Source of the DNA: UMGS1251 sp036666555
GTDB taxonomy: Bacteria > Bacillota > Clostridia > Lachnospirales > Lachnospiraceae
DNA length: 64,000 nt
Assembly (NCBI GenBank): GCA_036666555.1
Contig: JAVWVS010000010.1
Location: 4,500-68,499, forward strand
Direction: 5' to 3'
Below are positions 63,908 through 64,000 of the stretch, piece after piece. The notes under the pieces were generated by a model, which was not told the DNA's origin, did no database searches, and saw only the letters and a list, made by a program, of their open reading frames with translations. The translations under genes and the position numbers were made by a program. Position 1 is the stretch's first letter, and each line of letters begins with the position of its first letter.

Positions 63908-64000
63908 AAAATGTAATTCTCCCTTCCTCTTTTTCGTATTTTTACTCAATACTAAGTCTATGTTTGGATTTTCCATTTTAGAACTCATTTTCTAATAATT

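Overview
The window looks like a low-GC Gram-positive chromosome, most likely a Clostridia/Lachnospiraceae-type bacterium. This is inferred from AT-rich codon use, strong Shine-Dalgarno sites, sigma-A type promoters, a eukaryotic-type HisA, a class III fructose-bisphosphatase, and the gene orders tig-clpP-clpX-lon-engB and secA-prfB-ACT-hom-(ThrB2-like)-lysC. Almost every gene is on the minus strand. Only two small genes, a CYTH protein and an XRE regulator at 49.5-50.4 kb, run rightwards. No tRNA, rRNA, CRISPR array, phage or transposase gene was seen.

Region 1 (1-16.3 kb, visibly more AT-rich) is a cell-wall polysaccharide cluster read leftwards from a promoter at 16262-16290. It has an L-FucNAc-type sugar-nucleotide set with its middle gene reduced to a remnant, and a WbuB-like glycosyltransferase. 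Next come a flippase, a GT-C protein, a lipid-linked-sugar GT2 and a DUF2304 protein, matching the streptococcal gacK/L/I/J side-chain set. dTDP-rhamnose genes (rfbB, A, C; no rfbD here), a two-gene ABC exporter and a two-domain glycosyltransferase follow. The simplest reading is a rhamnose-rich wall polymer exported by the ABC transporter and decorated outside the membrane.

Region 2 (16.4-27.6 kb) is the most unusual part. It is a dlt-like operon: DltA-like adenylating enzyme, fold-III PLP decarboxylase-like enzyme, acyl carrier protein, MBOAT acyltransferase and two SGNH/DltD-like proteins. A very large secreted amidase/glucosaminidase with nine alternating Bsp-like repeats follows. The decarboxylase suggests that the wall is esterified with something other than D-alanine, perhaps a decarboxylated amino acid made on the carrier protein.

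Region 3 (27.7-49.3 kb) is housekeeping: ptsH after cdaA-cdaR (c-di-AMP synthesis), two membrane proteins, comF, recD2, mreB, uvrBA, an AI-2E family permease, engB, lon, clpX, clpP, tig, a lipoprotein and a DJ-1 protein whose promoter lies in a long palindrome.

Region 4 (49.4-64 kb) holds the CYTH/XRE pair, lysC, a proposed homoserine kinase, hom, an ACT protein, prfB with its programmed +1 frameshift, secA, hisA, a previously uncalled 45-residue lipoprotein, fbp, dapB, dapA and an SSB-like protein. Several long hairpins without U-tracts sit just before ribosome binding sites (5921-5966, 27621-27660, 59175-59216, 62235-62293).

All positions, residue counts and motif assignments were made by eye. 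Family names rest on motif recognition, not on database searches.
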